Positions 8,993-21,709 of a DNA stretch of 38,673 nt are shown here, in pieces. The position numbers and the translations under genes are program-made. Source of the DNA: Batkoa obscura. Lineage: Eukaryota; Entomophthoromycota; Entomophthoromycetes; Entomophthorales; Batkoaceae. The first letter of the stretch is position 1, and the number at the start of each line of letters is the position of its first letter. The notes beneath the pieces are model-generated. The model worked only from the letters and a program-made list of their open reading frames with translations, had not been told where the DNA came from and did not search any database. The stretch is from the NCBI GenBank assembly GCA_030770535.1, contig JASVEC010000164.1, positions 1-38,673 on the forward strand, in the 5' to 3' direction.

Positions 8993-10431
8993 TAAATTTC
9001 CTTTTCGTTTATATAGTTTGGTAGATAGTCCTGTTTTATGTTTCCAAAATTAAACCCCTTAATGAGTGATTACTTTGTGTTCAGTAAGTTCGAAATATGG
9101 GGATGTATTTTTTTGTTTAAGAATTTTACTAACCTTTCCACTCAAATAACGCTTAAAAACAGAAAAGTAATGAAGCCAAAAAAACATCCTCATATTATAC
9201 TTAAATTAGCTATAATGGCTCAATTTGAATTTAACTTTGTTTGTTTAAACTACAAGGCGTTATCTACAATAAAAGGTACTTCAACTATTCTGATATATTT
9301 TATGATTCTATTTGTAATTTTTTTATCAAGTCAAAATATACAAATATAGTTGCCAAATGAACTAATTGAAAAAACTGAATGCCCAGAATTAAAACATTTG
9401 TACACAAATGATAAATATTATAATAAAACTAGTAAAAAGAGAATATAAATAAATAAAAGATTATAGAGAATTTATGTTCAATATTATGATGTTTGTATGA
9501 TTTACCTTTATTAAAAGCATTAAAAAAAGTTGTAAACTACAAGTTTTAAGCATATATTTTGAATTTTACTTATTTAAAAATGTTAATTTATCAATAATCA
9601 ATGCGTTTTTTAAACAATATATATATTGCTTATGAATATTGCTTGTAATATAGTGCTAATATCATAGCATAGCATTTGAATAATAAAACAGTCAACTTTC
9701 AAATACTCCAGTCATTAAAAATAACTAATAAAATTTAACTAAATTTGACATTATTTAAAATCGTAAGCCAACCTTTAACAAATTGATTATAAGATTTCAA
9801 TTTTTTTCTTATGAATTTTCATAATATGATAATATCATTATAAATTGATCTTAAAATAATTTACATTCAATAATCATATGTTTGACTTTTATTTGCAATA
9901 CCTTAACTTCATTCTCTCAGTTTGTTTAAGCTTTTTTCTTATCCTTAGAGTCCCTTCATATTTTTATTATCCTAGCTAACTTCTGGGCCATTCAGCCTTA
10001 TTGCATCAAGTTTCTACCCTTATGGCATCTAAATATCAGCTTTTTATGTAGCCACTTTATCATGCGCCTATTCGCATTTAAGTTTAGATGTGGATGTAAA
10101 AGTTATACAGGACAGCACTATAGATTTTTAATAAAAATGAATTGAAAATTATAAGGATTCAAAATCAACATTGCTTCATCAAATAGGATTTAAATAATTT
10201 AAAGACTAAATTATAAACAGTTGTATGGTTTAAAAATATGCAATGCTACATTTAGAATAGCTGTTTATCATACAAGTAAATTAATCGTTTAATCAATTAT
10301 CAAATTTTAAATACAAATATAATAATTTTCCTTTTTAGGAAAAATTCAAAATTCAATTTCGAATCTAATGATTCAAATAGGATAAAAATCACTCAAAATC
10401 AAGGATTTTAGAAAACTTCTTTCTTTAAATC
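8993..10431. other. Gene-free spacer
   Basis: Spacer between the relic gene and SCC2. It contains one MITE (9094-9196), and the ORF spanning 9038-9349 is created by that insertion. The stretch at about 9900-10090 is pyrimidine-richer than its surroundings but shows no ORF or RNA fold I can support. Confidence 0.6.
9094..9196 (+). mobile_element. Foldback MITE
   Basis: Forward copy: ATATGGGGATGTATTTTTTTG, CCACTCAAATAACGCTTAAAA, then GTAATGAAGCC and AAAACATCCTCATAT. The inner GATGG block is shortened, giving about 103 bp. Confidence 0.85.
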
Positions 10432-13400
10432 ATGACTGAAGAAAATCAAACACAACCTAATGATAAAGAGTATCTTAATTTAAATTATCAACAATGGACC
10501 TTTGGAACTACAAAGAATCCAGATGAGAGTAAGCTATTTTGATTTTCAATTATTGATAAGATTATAATTAATAAAAAATAAACTAGTTTTAAATTTATTA
10601 CCTGAGTTTCAATTGGATCCAAAAGAAGAAGAAGATAGTAATTCAACAGAAGAAGTAGATGAATCATTTCTTAATGAACAAAAAGAAGATCAAGGTTTTT
10701 TAAATTATATGGCTAATTATTTGGAAAAAGTAGATGTCTCTTATTTGTAAGTTGGATGATTTATTATTATATAATTTATTTGATGTATTATTAATTTATT
10801 AGAAAATTCAAACCTATTGATAATATAGATGGAGATAGAAAACAAAACTATCAATCTAGTTTACCACCTTTAGCTGAGGGTATTTTAAGAGGTTCGACAA
10901 TGAGATATAAGCAGCTGTTGACAATAAGTAAGCTCAATGAAGTTTATATAATACTTCAAGTCGTAATCTTTATATCCATTTTAGATAAGTTGACAATAGA
11001 AACAAACGATTTAAATCCAGAAAAAATAATAGAAGATTACTTAAAACCATTTGAAAATGAAGAAGAAAGTGAATTTGATCAATCTTTTGGAGTAAAAAAC
11101 AATAACGACAGTAATTTTTATTTTATTTTTTATACAATTAAAATTAATAATAAATTATAAAGATATGGGTAATGAGGATGATTCGAATGAAAATGGTAAG
11201 TATAGATTATTACTAAATTATATGCATTAATATATATTTAAAATATTAAATGTATTTTTGATGTTACTAATGCTTACTATTACATACTAAATTATGCATT
11301 AATCGATTACTTATTTAAACGTAGATATACTAAATACATCGGGTACATTTGAACAAAAAGTGAAAACAGAAGAAGAAGTCAAACAGGGTAATTTAATTCA
11401 AATATATTGAAGCTCAATTGTAAAAATTTAATTAGAAAATATGAATGAATTAAAAAAATATATGCTAGAAATTAATGAATTTGAAAGTCAAATGAGTGGG
11501 GATAAAGAATATTTACCAGAAGAAGACTTGTTATATATTGATTTGGATATGACTTTAATATCTAATTCACCTTTGATGAAATTACAAAAATTATTTGGTA
11601 AAGTAAGTAAATATGATGGATTTGATTTGATAGATAAGGATATGCTTTCGAATATATTTTATTTATTGCATAATTGTATCAAATATGCGGAATTTAAGAC
11701 TTTGTTTGAAATCAATTCAAATTGTAACATAGCTTTTACAGAGGATAATTTGGAAGAAGAATTTCAATCTGTTTGCACAACAATTAAATATGGTTTGTTA
11801 GCGGCTAATTTAACGCTAAGCATAGCTAATAAGTTAGAGATTAACCGATGTTTATACAGTGAAAACATTATGACTTCATCTCTAAGTTTCATACGAAATC
11901 AATTAACTTTCACATTATTTCCATCGATTGAAGTAGTCAAAGGAGGGTTTAATACAGCCAAATTCACAAATTTGTCAAAATCATTTATGAGAACATTGCA
12001 ATATAATTTATCACAATTATCTAATGTTGCGTTTCAAGTTGCCAATTTTTTTCATGATTTTAAATTATTTATAAAAGATAGTGAAATTGGATTAAGTATT
12101 GTAATAACATTAAGTTATATTTGTATATCTAGTTTATTTGTGGATTTAACTGGGGGTAAGAAATACACAATATTTAGTAAAGGCTCTGGTAGTTTGTTTA
12201 AAAAACAATTCCAGGGAACTCTAGAAATTGTAAGTTTTAATTTTTTTTGTTAGATTTGCTAATTTAAGTTAATAATAATATAGATATTTACTAATTATCC
12301 AGATCAAAGATCTTGGATACTTGAGGAAATATTAGCTTCTTTAATTAAATTACCACTAAATAAAAGAACAAGTAAAACTCATAGGTAAATATGTTTATGA
12401 TAAATATTTAAAATATAATAATTATAATCTAACAATGATACAATACTAAATATAAATATAAATAGGTTAATTGATGGAAGATTTTTACATTCTTCTACAG
12501 TATTAATACTTCAATTAATACAAAATATGTTTGAGAATTCTATTTCTAAATGGGTATTAGAATCTAAAGATTACCAAGAATTTGCTGTCGATCAATTTTC
12601 TCCAAAATCAAATGCATTTCGTCAAATAACTGATAAAGTAAATTTAATAATAATAATAATAATAATAATAATAGTAATAACAATAATTTTTATTAACATT
12701 TTGTTATATTTGTTGTCATTTAGCTATATTCAAATTGGAAATATCATATTGAAGAAGCAAGTAAAATTATTGGATTTACTTTGAAGTATTTATTTTCAAG
12801 GTAATTTAACTATTTTGTTAACCTTATTATATTTATTTAATAGTAAATTGTAATAGAATTATAAAAAACAAAAATCAAAACGATAGTGAATATCGAATCA
12901 TATTAGATAATATACTTGAAGATTCATTAACTATATTAAATTTACCAGAATGGCCAGGAGCGGAAATATTATTAAGAGTCATGACTACAATTTTAGTTGG
13001 ATTTGCTGATGATTCAACAACAGAGCAACAACTTAAAGGGTTTGCTATTGAATATCTAGGACATATAGCAGCAAGAATAAAAAAGCATAACATTCAATCT
13101 TTAGAATCTGATTATCTTGAAGAATGTACAAAAAGTTCAAAAAGTCATGATTCGGAAATCATTGCTACTTTAGCTCAACTTCCGGAATCGCTTTCATTAT
13201 CACTTCCTATTAGTTCCATTGAAACTTTATTAGTATGCGAAGATAAAATACAATTGTATTTACAAGCACTTTCAACAGAAGATTCTTTGTATGAAGTAAT
13301 TTTTATTTTGTATTTAATACTATTTTATAATAATTGTGTTCTTAAAGGGAGCAAGGAAACTTCATTTGTGCCAATTTGGTATGACTCTACTTAAAATCTA

Positions 13401-16400
13401 TCATGAGTCTACTCAAAATGATAGCAATAGTAAAGAAGTGGCAAAGCAATCATTAAATAAACGAAGTACTGAGATGATCAATTCCTATTTAGCAAAAGTC
13501 ATAGCTTTATCTTGTACTAAAAATACAATTGATTCAATTAAAGTATCTGAGCAACTAGAAACACAAAATAGAGATATTATTTGTATATTAAATGAAGCAA
13601 TAGCCTTTAGAAAGCCATTATATCAATGTTTTAATTCAATATTATCAAGAATATTATTATGTTTGGAAATGAATGTATTATCCTATCGATCTAAATCAAT
13701 TAAAGCAATAACACAGATAGTATCTAATCATCCTGAGATAATTAATATACCAAAACTAAGATCATCAATACTTTATAGAATACAAGATACATCAGCTTCT
13801 GTGAGAGATTCAGCAGTAGACTTGATTGGAAGATATATGAATTTAAAGCCAGAAACGATATCTGAATGTTATAAAATTGTTAGTGAAAGAGTATTAGATA
13901 TTGCAACAGCAGTTAGAAAAAGAGTAGTTCGATTATTAAGGGATTTATATTCAACAATTAAAGATCGTAATTTAATGATTGACATTTGTTGTAAAATATT
14001 AAACAGAACGTATGATGATGAATTTCATGTTAGGGAATTAGCTATTAAAATATTGCAAGATATTTGGTTTATGCCATTAAAAAAATATAAATTGCCACTT
14101 GATTATGATTTAAATACTTTAAATGATTCTAAAATAAAATTTGAAAGTATTTCCATTTTAGGGCAAAAAGAATTAATTGAAAGGGTATCTATCATAATTG
14201 ATGTTGTTAAAGTAACATGTGTATCTTTAGAAACAGATCAAGTTATTGTTGATTTTATATCCAAATCATTAGATAAACCAAAAGATAATAAAAATGAAGC
14301 TTATAAACGATGGGGAAGTAACATGATTATGGCCAAATTAACTGTGAGTTGTTTATTAAATCAATTAGTTAATTTACCAGAAAACATTAATGTTAATATT
14401 ATTTCAAGTATATTAAAATGTATTTATACTTTTTGCTCATCAAAAAGTTCTTTAATACCAATCAATCATATACCTACTTTAGAGCCTTATTTAGGTTGTT
14501 TTAACGAACCTTCAGAGCAAATGAATATGTATTATGTATTAAAGATATATAATCAAGTAATTGCTAATGCTAGTTATAATTATCCTAAATTATTAAGCTC
14601 CATTGAAGGTACTTTATTAAATTCATTACCTAAATTATCCCCTATTGTATTATGTGAAGCTATTCCATGTTTATGTGTTGTTTCAGAAATGATTGGTAGT
14701 ATTGAACTAAAGATTAGTAAATTATATCAGTCATGTATAGAACTACTGAAAAAAGAAAAGGTTAACTTTGAAAAGCATGGTATACTTTCAGCAGAAAAGA
14801 ATACAATACGATTATTATTAATTTGTAGTTTAGTTAGCCAAAATATTGATAAAAAAAGAGGATCTAAAAATATCAACAGAAGATTCATTAATAATCAAAA
14901 GCTTTTAGATGAAGTTTATGAACTTATATTATTCTTTACAAATAAGGATATGAAAATGATGGTACGATTAGCAGCTATTCAAAGTTTAGGGTTTGTTATG
15001 TTAGAATATCAAAGTTATTTTATTAAAGAAGAATCCTTTGAATTATTTTCAAATATTTTATTATCAAAAAATAAGGATATTAAATTGAAATTTTTAAATT
15101 TACTTTATGATTATTTAGCACAAGAATCGCCAACTATAACGGATATATTAAACAAAACAGAAGATAAAAGGATAATCGGTTTAGAAGATTTAATTGGTAA
15201 TACAGAACAAATGGGAGAATCAAGTATCATATGTTCTGTTATGCAATATTGTTTAGAAAATATATTAAATTGTGGATTAAGTGGAATTCATTCGTTACAA
15301 ATGAGAGCATTAAAAGTAATTAAACCAATTGTTGAACAGGGTCATGTTAATCCATTAATGTGTTTACCAGTATTAATTGGCCTAACTACAAGTGAAGATA
15401 AAAGTTTAAGTAATTTGGCTTATTTTATTTATACAAGTATAGCTATTCGATTTGAATCTATTGCTTATTCAAAAAATATTGAAGCTGTGCAAGTTACTTA
15501 TCAATATCATTTAAAAGTTATGGAAAATGAGAGCCTATTTGGGTTTAGACAATCAGATAATGAATTTCCAGTGGGTTTATTAAATGATTTTTATAAATTT
15601 ATTCGTCATAGTAAACAACGTAGAAATGAATTATTTCATTCTATTATTAAAAACTTCGAATATGATTTTAAACAAAATCTAAATGGAGTAAATACTATTT
15701 AGTAATAATAGTAATATAAATAATTGTTTATTTTTTAGGTGGATGTTCAATATCATAAATTCATATTGGAAAATTTAGCGTTTTTAGAATATAAAACATT
15801 AGATGAACCAATTTATTTAATTACATTAATTAATCAAGTAATTTCTACAACAGGTGCTGATGTAATTCATTACATTGATAATGAAGATAAAAAAGGTAGT
15901 TTAAATAACAGCGCTATTATAGTATACGTTGATATTAACTTTGTAAAATAGAAGAAGACAATATTTCCGATTTATTATTAGCTAAACTTTCTGACTCAAT
16001 GAGTTGTTTATTAATTTTAAAAATTAATCTACAAATGCTATATACTATTAGTAGTTCGTAAGTTTATAAATTATTAATAATGGCAATAATAATAAATAAT
16101 AACCTTAACTTTAATATAGTAAATTGATGACATACAGAACAGAAGATAGTAAATTATTTAAAGATAAACCATTGACTAAATATACTGGATTTGACCCAAC
16201 GGGTGATTGGACAAGTTTTAAATTTTCTTTTGGTATAGTTGAAGACGAAATAGCATTAAATATTGCTAGTGAAAGAGTAATTCTATTTAAATAATAGAAA
16301 TACATATTTGACTTATTATTATTAGTTTAAAACCTTTTTGTCCCGAGATAGCTCTTCCTTATTAGATTGTGAAGATGTTTATTCCAACGATACTTCTCAT

Positions 16401-16598
16401 TTAAGAAAGTATCAATTACGTACCAGAAATAAAATCAAAAAAGCATCTGCTTCAAAGGCTGCCATGAAATATCAAGAGGATACAACGGACGAAGAAGAGT
16501 GGGAAGGGGATAGTGATGAAGAAAGCGAAAATAGTGAAGAGGATAATAGTGATGAAGATTTCATGCCAAGGTTTCCAATTTCTGCTTTGAAAAAATAA
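10432..16598 (+). CDS. SCC2: Cohesin loader Scc2 / NIPBL / Mis4 homologue
   Basis: Large HEAT-repeat subunit of the loader that places cohesin on chromosomes with Scc4/Mau2; acts in the nucleus. My model has 16 exons: 10432-10528, 10587-10746, 10803-10927, 10985-11110, 11163-11195, 11325-11387, 11436-12229, 12284-12384, 12466-12637, 12724-12800, 12857-13295, 13348-15687, 15739-15895, 15952-16057, 16120-16276 and 16326-16598. That gives 5220 coding bases and 1739 residues, with phase kept at all 15 GT-AG junctions. Family hallmarks are FTNYPDQRSWILEEILASL (exon 8), a cohesin-associated HEAT segment with VRDSAVDLIGRYMNL and VRKRVVRLLRDLY near residues 840-950, and a Nipped-B C-terminal segment with RLAAIQSLGFVMLEYQSYF near 1267. 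The N-terminus is acidic and spread over six small exons. The tail is Glu/Asp/Ser-rich and ends FPISALKK. Length fits the family (about 1500-1600 or more in yeasts). Confidence 0.93.
12645..12674 (+). repeat. TAA microsatellite inside SCC2 intron 9
   Basis: About nine tandem TAA units, then a TAG/TAA-rich run, all within the intron at 12638-12723. A length-variable tract likely to be polymorphic; no coding effect. Confidence 0.85.
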
Positions 16599-16841
16599 AG
16601 ATGATCTAGCTTACAAAAAGAATAATAAAATGTTAAAGGCTATGTTAGATATCAATGCTTATTTTCGATTATTATTTGTTTTATTTTATTTTAACTAACA
16701 GCTACAGAGTGTCTATGTTTAATATAGGATGTTCTAAATTAACACAATATAGTAAACAAAGAACCAGCTAGATAATGCTACTAAACTTGAGGAAAAAATA
16801 GTTCAGAATGCTATAACTTATTACCTTCAAGGTAGACTGCT

Positions 16842-16948
16842 GTATGTTGAGATGTATTTTTATATCTAAGAATTTTACCAACAATTTTTCCGCTTAAATA
16901 GCGCTTAAAAAATGGAAAAAATAATGAAGTCAAAAAACACTTCCATAT
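16842..16948 (+). mobile_element. Foldback MITE
   Basis: Forward copy: TATGTTGAGATGTATTTTTAT start, CGCTTAAATAGCGCTTAAAAA centre, ATGGAAAAAATAATGAAGTC, and ACTTCCATA end. The outer ends have diverged while the core is well kept. Confidence 0.82.
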
Positions 16949-17124
16949 AACAAAATCTATCTTTTAATGATCAATAATAATAATCTTAATAGTTGGTAAT
17001 TTTTGTAATTTGATAAATTAACATTCATTTTTTATCAAGTATTTTTGTATTATTATATTAGTAAGTTGTTCTTTAAATATATGTAACAATTAAATTTTTT
17101 CAAAGCATTAAAAAATAAATAAAA

Positions 17125-17225
17125 ATATAGGGGCGTTTTTTTGGGTTCATCACTTTTTCCATCTTTTGAGCGCTATTTAAGCAGAAAAATTGTTAGTAAA
17201 ATTAAACAAAAATACATTCTCTTAT
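17125..17225 (-). mobile_element. Foldback MITE
   Basis: Reverse copy: TATAGGGGCGTTTTTTTGGG start, CATCTTTTGAGCGCTATTTAA centre, GCAGAAAAATTGTTAGTAAAA, and ATACATTCTCTTA end. About 100 bp. Confidence 0.82.
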
Positions 17226-17341
17226 CGTAAAAGTCAAACTTGAGTAATTTGATTTTTAATACTATAAATTTATTGAATTTACAATTAAATGGTCTCAAAA
17301 ATTATAAACAAGAAAAGCACTATAACTATAGAAACATCATA

Positions 17342-18152
17342 TTAAGCTTCTATAGTATAATTTGGTGGCATTTTAGGTTCTAAATTAACCCTATTCTTCC
17401 TCAGACCGCAATCATTAGCCCATTGAAACTTAAAGGGTTGTTTCCCAAAATTAAATTGAATAGAGCAAACTCCATTCGAATAAATAGTAGGATAAAATTG
17501 ACTTTCTTCGGTTTTAAAATTAATCAATTCCCTTGCGATACCATCTAATGTGTAGTAGAGCTGGGATCGATAGTTATTATAATATAAACCAATGACTGTA
17601 GGAGGAGGGCGGTTAATATGATAAAGCTGTAAGAGTGGATGATGATGGCAGTGAATGGTACCAGTGTTGATATGTAAGCTGATACTATTAGGTGAGTTGC
17701 CTTAAAGTAATAAAAGTTGTCAGTAATTGTCATTAAGTTATATGTAATTAAATATTTTACTTTTTTAACTTACCTATCTCATTAGAGTTCAAAACATCCT
17801 TCATTGCTAATCCGAAATAAAGGTTGCTAGTAGGAGATAGTTCAAGGATAGTAATTTCTAAATAAATAAATCCATTCCTCTCAACTGGTAGTTCTGTTTG
17901 TACATTAGAAGAAGAGTAGAAATTTATTTTATCTTCAGGATCAATAGTTAATTTGGTGAAATTGTTAGCAGTTAATATGAATTCAGGATAGTAGGGTGAG
18001 GTAGGGGAAGGGGATTGAGAGGAAGAAAGACCATTCTTGAGATTTCTGAAATAGATGTATAGGCGATGAAGAAGTATAAGGATAGATATGAGGATCAAGA
18101 TAGCTAATATTGGATAAAATATAGAACGAAAAAGTTGATTAGGATCAGACAT
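17342..18152 (-). CDS. Membrane-anchored SPRY-domain protein, Ssh4/Ear1-like
   Basis: Two exons on the minus strand, 18152-17774 and 17700-17342, joined across a 73-bp GT-AG intron in phase 1, give 245 residues. A single hydrophobic segment at about residues 8-36 (IFYPILAILILISILILLH) is followed by a SPRY domain. The domain reads GFIYLEITILEL, NLYFGLAMKDV, then GNSPNSISLHINTG across the junction, VIGLYYNNYRSQLYYTLDGI and GVCSIQFNFGKQPFKF. The tail ends in PPNYTIEA, a PPxY motif of the kind bound by WW domains of Nedd4/Rsp5 ubiquitin ligases. One N-terminal membrane helix, SPRY and C-terminal PPxY is the order of yeast Ssh4 and Ear1, Rsp5 adaptors in endosome/vacuole sorting of membrane proteins. 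This protein is shorter than those. Domain call firm; adaptor role inferred. Confidence 0.87.
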
Positions 18153-20020
18153 TTTATTATTATTTAGTTATTTTTTTATTTTAAATAAAATAAGTTTTTA
18201 ATTATAAATTTTCTTTTTTTTATATACTTTTTTATGAATTAAAAATTAATAGTTTCGGTATTTTAAATATTAATGTCTTCGGTCTTTTTTTATTTTATTC
18301 TAGAAATTTAGACGTGAGACGTCAGCTGAATGATGTGGCTTATAGTTTTTCAATGTAATGCAGGGAGTTTAATATACTGCGTAAGATTATATAATTAGGG
18401 TTGGCTACTTTATTCTTTATTGAGGTTATTGAGGTTATTGGGTTTTGGTAGATGTAAATATTAAGATGAGTAGAGAGAGATAGGTAAGATTATTATATTA
18501 TTGTTGCATTATTGTTGATTTTGGTATTTCATTTTAATCCTTTATTTTATTATACTGACTTTTATAAGATCAAACTCGCATTGATTTTCTGAAACTTTTT
18601 TAACATATTTATTTAATAGGTTTTTCATTAGGCTGGTAGTATAATATATAAGAATATAATAGAATCAAGACAACAAACAAACATTTGATTATGGTGTTAT
18701 TTATAGATTTCTGTTATTATTGAGTCATCACCAATCATTTTATTATTTTTAACAAATATAAAAACAATTCCTACTTCTCTGTTTTTTTCTTTTAATTCAT
18801 GCTTAATTATAAAAATATAAAAACCCTTCCCCCTTATAAATAACACTAAATTCTCAGATTAACCGAAGCCCTCTTAATCGCAAAAGCAAGTTAATTTTTT
18901 TGCTTTTTCTTTTACATCATATCATCTGGTTTTTAGTTTCTGAATGATGATAATAACCTTGCTTTTCTTGTTTTCCTACTTTTTGATCATAGTTTTTTAT
19001 TGTTGTTATCAAGTTATTAAACACTTGAGTTATAAAGTCGAAATAATGTATTTTCTGAGGTTTAGCTCTTTTAGGCTAAAAAGATTCTTGCCTTTAGGAT
19101 TATATTATAAAACATGATTACGAGATGTTTACTAGTTTTCGCTATCAATCTAAACTAAACAAATAAGTTTTTTAAATATTGTTTATAGTCAAAATATCAC
19201 AATTTTCAAATCTTGATTTTTTTATAAAAAAATTAAAGAATTTAAACTTGTTTATTCCTATAATTAGAAATTAAAAATTATTTTCCTTATTTAAAACGAA
19301 GAATTCAGGATTTTATTGATTACTTTTATTCTACTCCACTTAAAGGCGATAGTTATATATTGGATAATATATAAACCAACTATATAGATAACGCAGACTA
19401 CATTTCTTTGGGTGTTTTGGCCTTTATTTTTTAATTCACGCCTTTGTAATATTACTAAATAAAGTAAATTACAATCCACTTAGGTGACAGCGTTACCTAC
19501 TGTCAATCCTACGTTTATTAATTGTAATATCACTTTTAGTTGTTTTAATATTAATATTAAGATCCTTTACATGTCAAAAGCAAATAAAAACATAACACAA
19601 TGGTTTTTTAGTATAGACTTAAGTAATTTTTGTAAAACGAACAAAGTTATTTATTTCAACTATATTTTGCTGTATATCACTAGCTTTCTTGCTGAACAAA
19701 TCCTTTAAAATATTAAGCATCAAAACATTAGCAGGCTGATAGATAATTATTGATTACTTGCTATATTAAATAATTTCAAATAAGTCAAAGGAATATAAGC
19801 AATGTATATAATTATAAATAAATCAATAATTCATTCTTATCACAATTAAATAATCAACTGATCCATTGTCTTTAATAGTAAAAATCGAAGTTTTAGTTTC
19901 ACTTCTAAGTCCATGCTTAATAGTAAATAGCACTAAAAATTAATCTAAAATGTAACACTTATTTCAACAATTTAGTATAAAGCCTTGTTTGCAATATATT
20001 GATTAACTGCATTTCCAAAA
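18153..20020. other. Gene-free spacer
   Basis: About 1.9 kb between the 5' side of the SPRY gene and the 3' end of NTH1, without MITE copies. A GACGTGAGACGTCAGC stretch near 18312 contains GACGTCA, close to a CRE/ATF site, about 170 bases upstream of the SPRY start; weak. A small imperfect hairpin (TAGGTGAC / GTTACCTA) lies at about 19481-19499. ORFs at 19291-19479 and 19484-19708 show no recognisable motifs. Confidence 0.55.
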
Positions 20021-21234
20021 TCACTCCTTTTTAAAATATTTTGAAGCAGTTTCAGTCTCTGGTGACTCTTCCTTTTTTACTTTTGTAGCCTTGTTATTTA
20101 ACCTTTCAAAGCTCAAACTGTCTTCTTTTTCTTCTAACTCAATTTTGATCTCAGGCTCCCCTGTCTCTAATTTTGGTCGCATAGCCGATCTGACATTACC
20201 CCTTTTCCCTAGCTTAGAAGTTTTATCAAACGAGGGACAATCCTCTGCAACAGGGCATTCAAAGCATCTGGGTCTATTCCCTAAAATAGAATTAATCCAT
20301 ATTTTTTATTACAATAACTCAAAAACTTACCAATACAAACGGTTTGCCCAAAACCAACCAATAAAAAGTTAATCTCTTTCCAGTATTTCTTAGGTAATAC
20401 ATTTTCCAACGCTACTCTAGTTTGTTCCGGTTCTTTTGTTTTCACCCACCCTAATCGATTGCTAATCCTATGTACATGGGTATCTACACCAATCCCTATA
20501 TTATAATTCCAACCACATTGTAATGCTAGGAATGCCATTTTAGGACCCACCCCTGGAAGTTTCAATAATTCTTCTAAATTATCTGGTATATCATTATCAT
20601 ATTCCTCTAAACAAATTCTTGCTGTTCGTTTGATATATTTCCATTTTAAATTATGAAACCCCACTTTAGTGATACATTGATGTAATTTTTCTTCATCCAT
20701 ATCTACTAATAATTGAGGAGTAAGTGGTTTTCCGCATGCTTGCCTCAGTTTTTTCATAGCTAAATAAGTGTCCTCATCTCGCGTTTGTGAGGATAAGATT
20801 AAAGATATTAACACGTGAAATCGAAATTCCTAAGTTATGTAAATTATATGAATACATAAAAATAGCATTTGATGACAAGACTTACTTTTCCTGTTAATTT
20901 TTCATCATCCCCACGTTCACAACCCATAGAGTCAACAGGTGCCGAATGGGTTTCTCTATATTTTCTAATTTTTAGAAAAGTTGATTCCCAGTTACTTGGG
21001 GGCTTATGACTTAGAAATGGACCACTAGTTATTAATACCTTCTTGGTTGCAGCTAGTATATATTTATTTTGATTAATATTAATAATTCTTATTAATTTTA
21101 TTTAATTTACCCTTTTTAACTTTTTTTGGCTTCTCCTCTGGTGAAGTAATTGTCATTGAACTATCGATATCGATTTCCTTTTTTATTGTTGGTTCTATTT
21201 CCGTCTTTATTTTACTATGGCTTCTTAGCTTCAT
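20021..21234 (-). CDS. NTH1: Endonuclease III homologue (DNA glycosylase/AP lyase)
   Basis: Bifunctional base-excision repair enzyme that removes oxidised pyrimidines and cuts the abasic site; nuclear and/or mitochondrial. Four exons on the minus strand, 21234-21111, 21052-20886, 20829-20331 and 20280-20021, give 1050 bases and 349 residues with all junctions in phase. The N-terminus is Lys-rich, and a conserved APVDSMGCER leads into the core LISLILSSQTRDE. The helix-hairpin-helix LPGVGPKMA carries catalytic Lys194, and VDTHVHRISNRLGW carries catalytic Asp213. The 4Fe-4S ligands are C262, C269, C272 and C278 in the canonical C-X6-C-X2-C-X5-C spacing; an intron separates the first from the rest. 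A ~70-residue Lys/Glu-rich tail after the cluster ends ASKYFKKE. Length lies between human NTHL1 and yeast Ntg2. All key residues are present. Confidence 0.95.
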
Positions 21235-21434
21235 GATTGTTGAAATTAGATAATTTTTTGAATTTTGAATTTTAAATAAAATAGTAAAAAGATAATCAAA
21301 TTATTACGATAGCTTGGTGTATGTAATATTTTAGTCATTAGCATTTGGCATAAGAAAATTCAGAATCGATCGTGAATATTTAGCAGTAAAAGTGAATAAA
21401 ATAAATCACTTATCAAAATAAGCTGTGTGATATA

Positions 21435-21517
21435 TGATCAGGATGGGATTCGAACCCACGCCTCCGAAGAGACCGCGGCCTTAACACGGCGCCTTAGACC
21501 AACTCGGCCACCTGATC
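21435..21517 (-). tRNA. tRNA-Leu (anticodon AAG)
   Basis: An 83-nt type II tRNA. The acceptor stem is GATCAGG paired with CCTGATC, with discriminator A. The D arm is GCCGAGTTGGTCTAAGGC. The anticodon stem is CCGTG/CGCGG around loop TTAAGGC, so the anticodon is AAG (reads CUU, and CUC after inosine modification). A variable arm GTCTCTTCGGAG and a T arm with GGTTCGAAT follow. A and B boxes are intact, and there is no intron. A TTTT run about 15-20 bases past the 3' end on the transcribed strand can stop RNA polymerase III. Confidence 0.96.
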
Positions 21518-21709
21518 TTAATAATTGAGCACTCCAGCAAATTTAAAATAAAATTTCAACAAAATAAAATAATTGAGTAAAAAATAGGCAGTATAACAAA
21601 TATTCAAAGATAGGAAAGTAAATGAAAACAAAATGAACAACATTGAAAAATTAAATTTAAATAAAAGCACACTTTATTCAGTTTAATTGAAAATAAATAC
21701 TAATCCCAC

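Larger units (their letters stand above)
16599..17341. other. Spacer between convergent SCC2 and SPRY genes
   Basis: A 743-bp A+T-rich 3' spacer that holds two MITE copies (16842-16948 and 17125-17225) in opposite orientations. Nothing else is recognised. Confidence 0.7.

Noticed and set aside
9038-9349. Plus-strand ORF of 103 codons
   Set aside because: It runs through a MITE insertion; the frame is a by-product of the element and random spacer.
10900-11160. An 86-codon ORF
   Set aside because: It reads from SCC2 exon 3 through an intron into exon 4 and the following intron; splice signals explain it better.
13336-15702. A 788-codon ORF as a separate gene
   Set aside because: It is exon 12 of SCC2; upstream and downstream exons join in phase and carry family signatures, and the apparent stop lies in the next intron.
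17545-17733. Minus strand hydrophobic ORF of 62 codons as a membrane peptide
   Set aside because: It is an alternative frame of the second SPRY exon; the spliced frame gives a proper SPRY domain.
19291-19708. Two short ORFs (62 and 74 codons) in the spacer upstream of NTH1's 3' end
   Set aside because: A+T-rich composition, no motif, no start context or splice partners.
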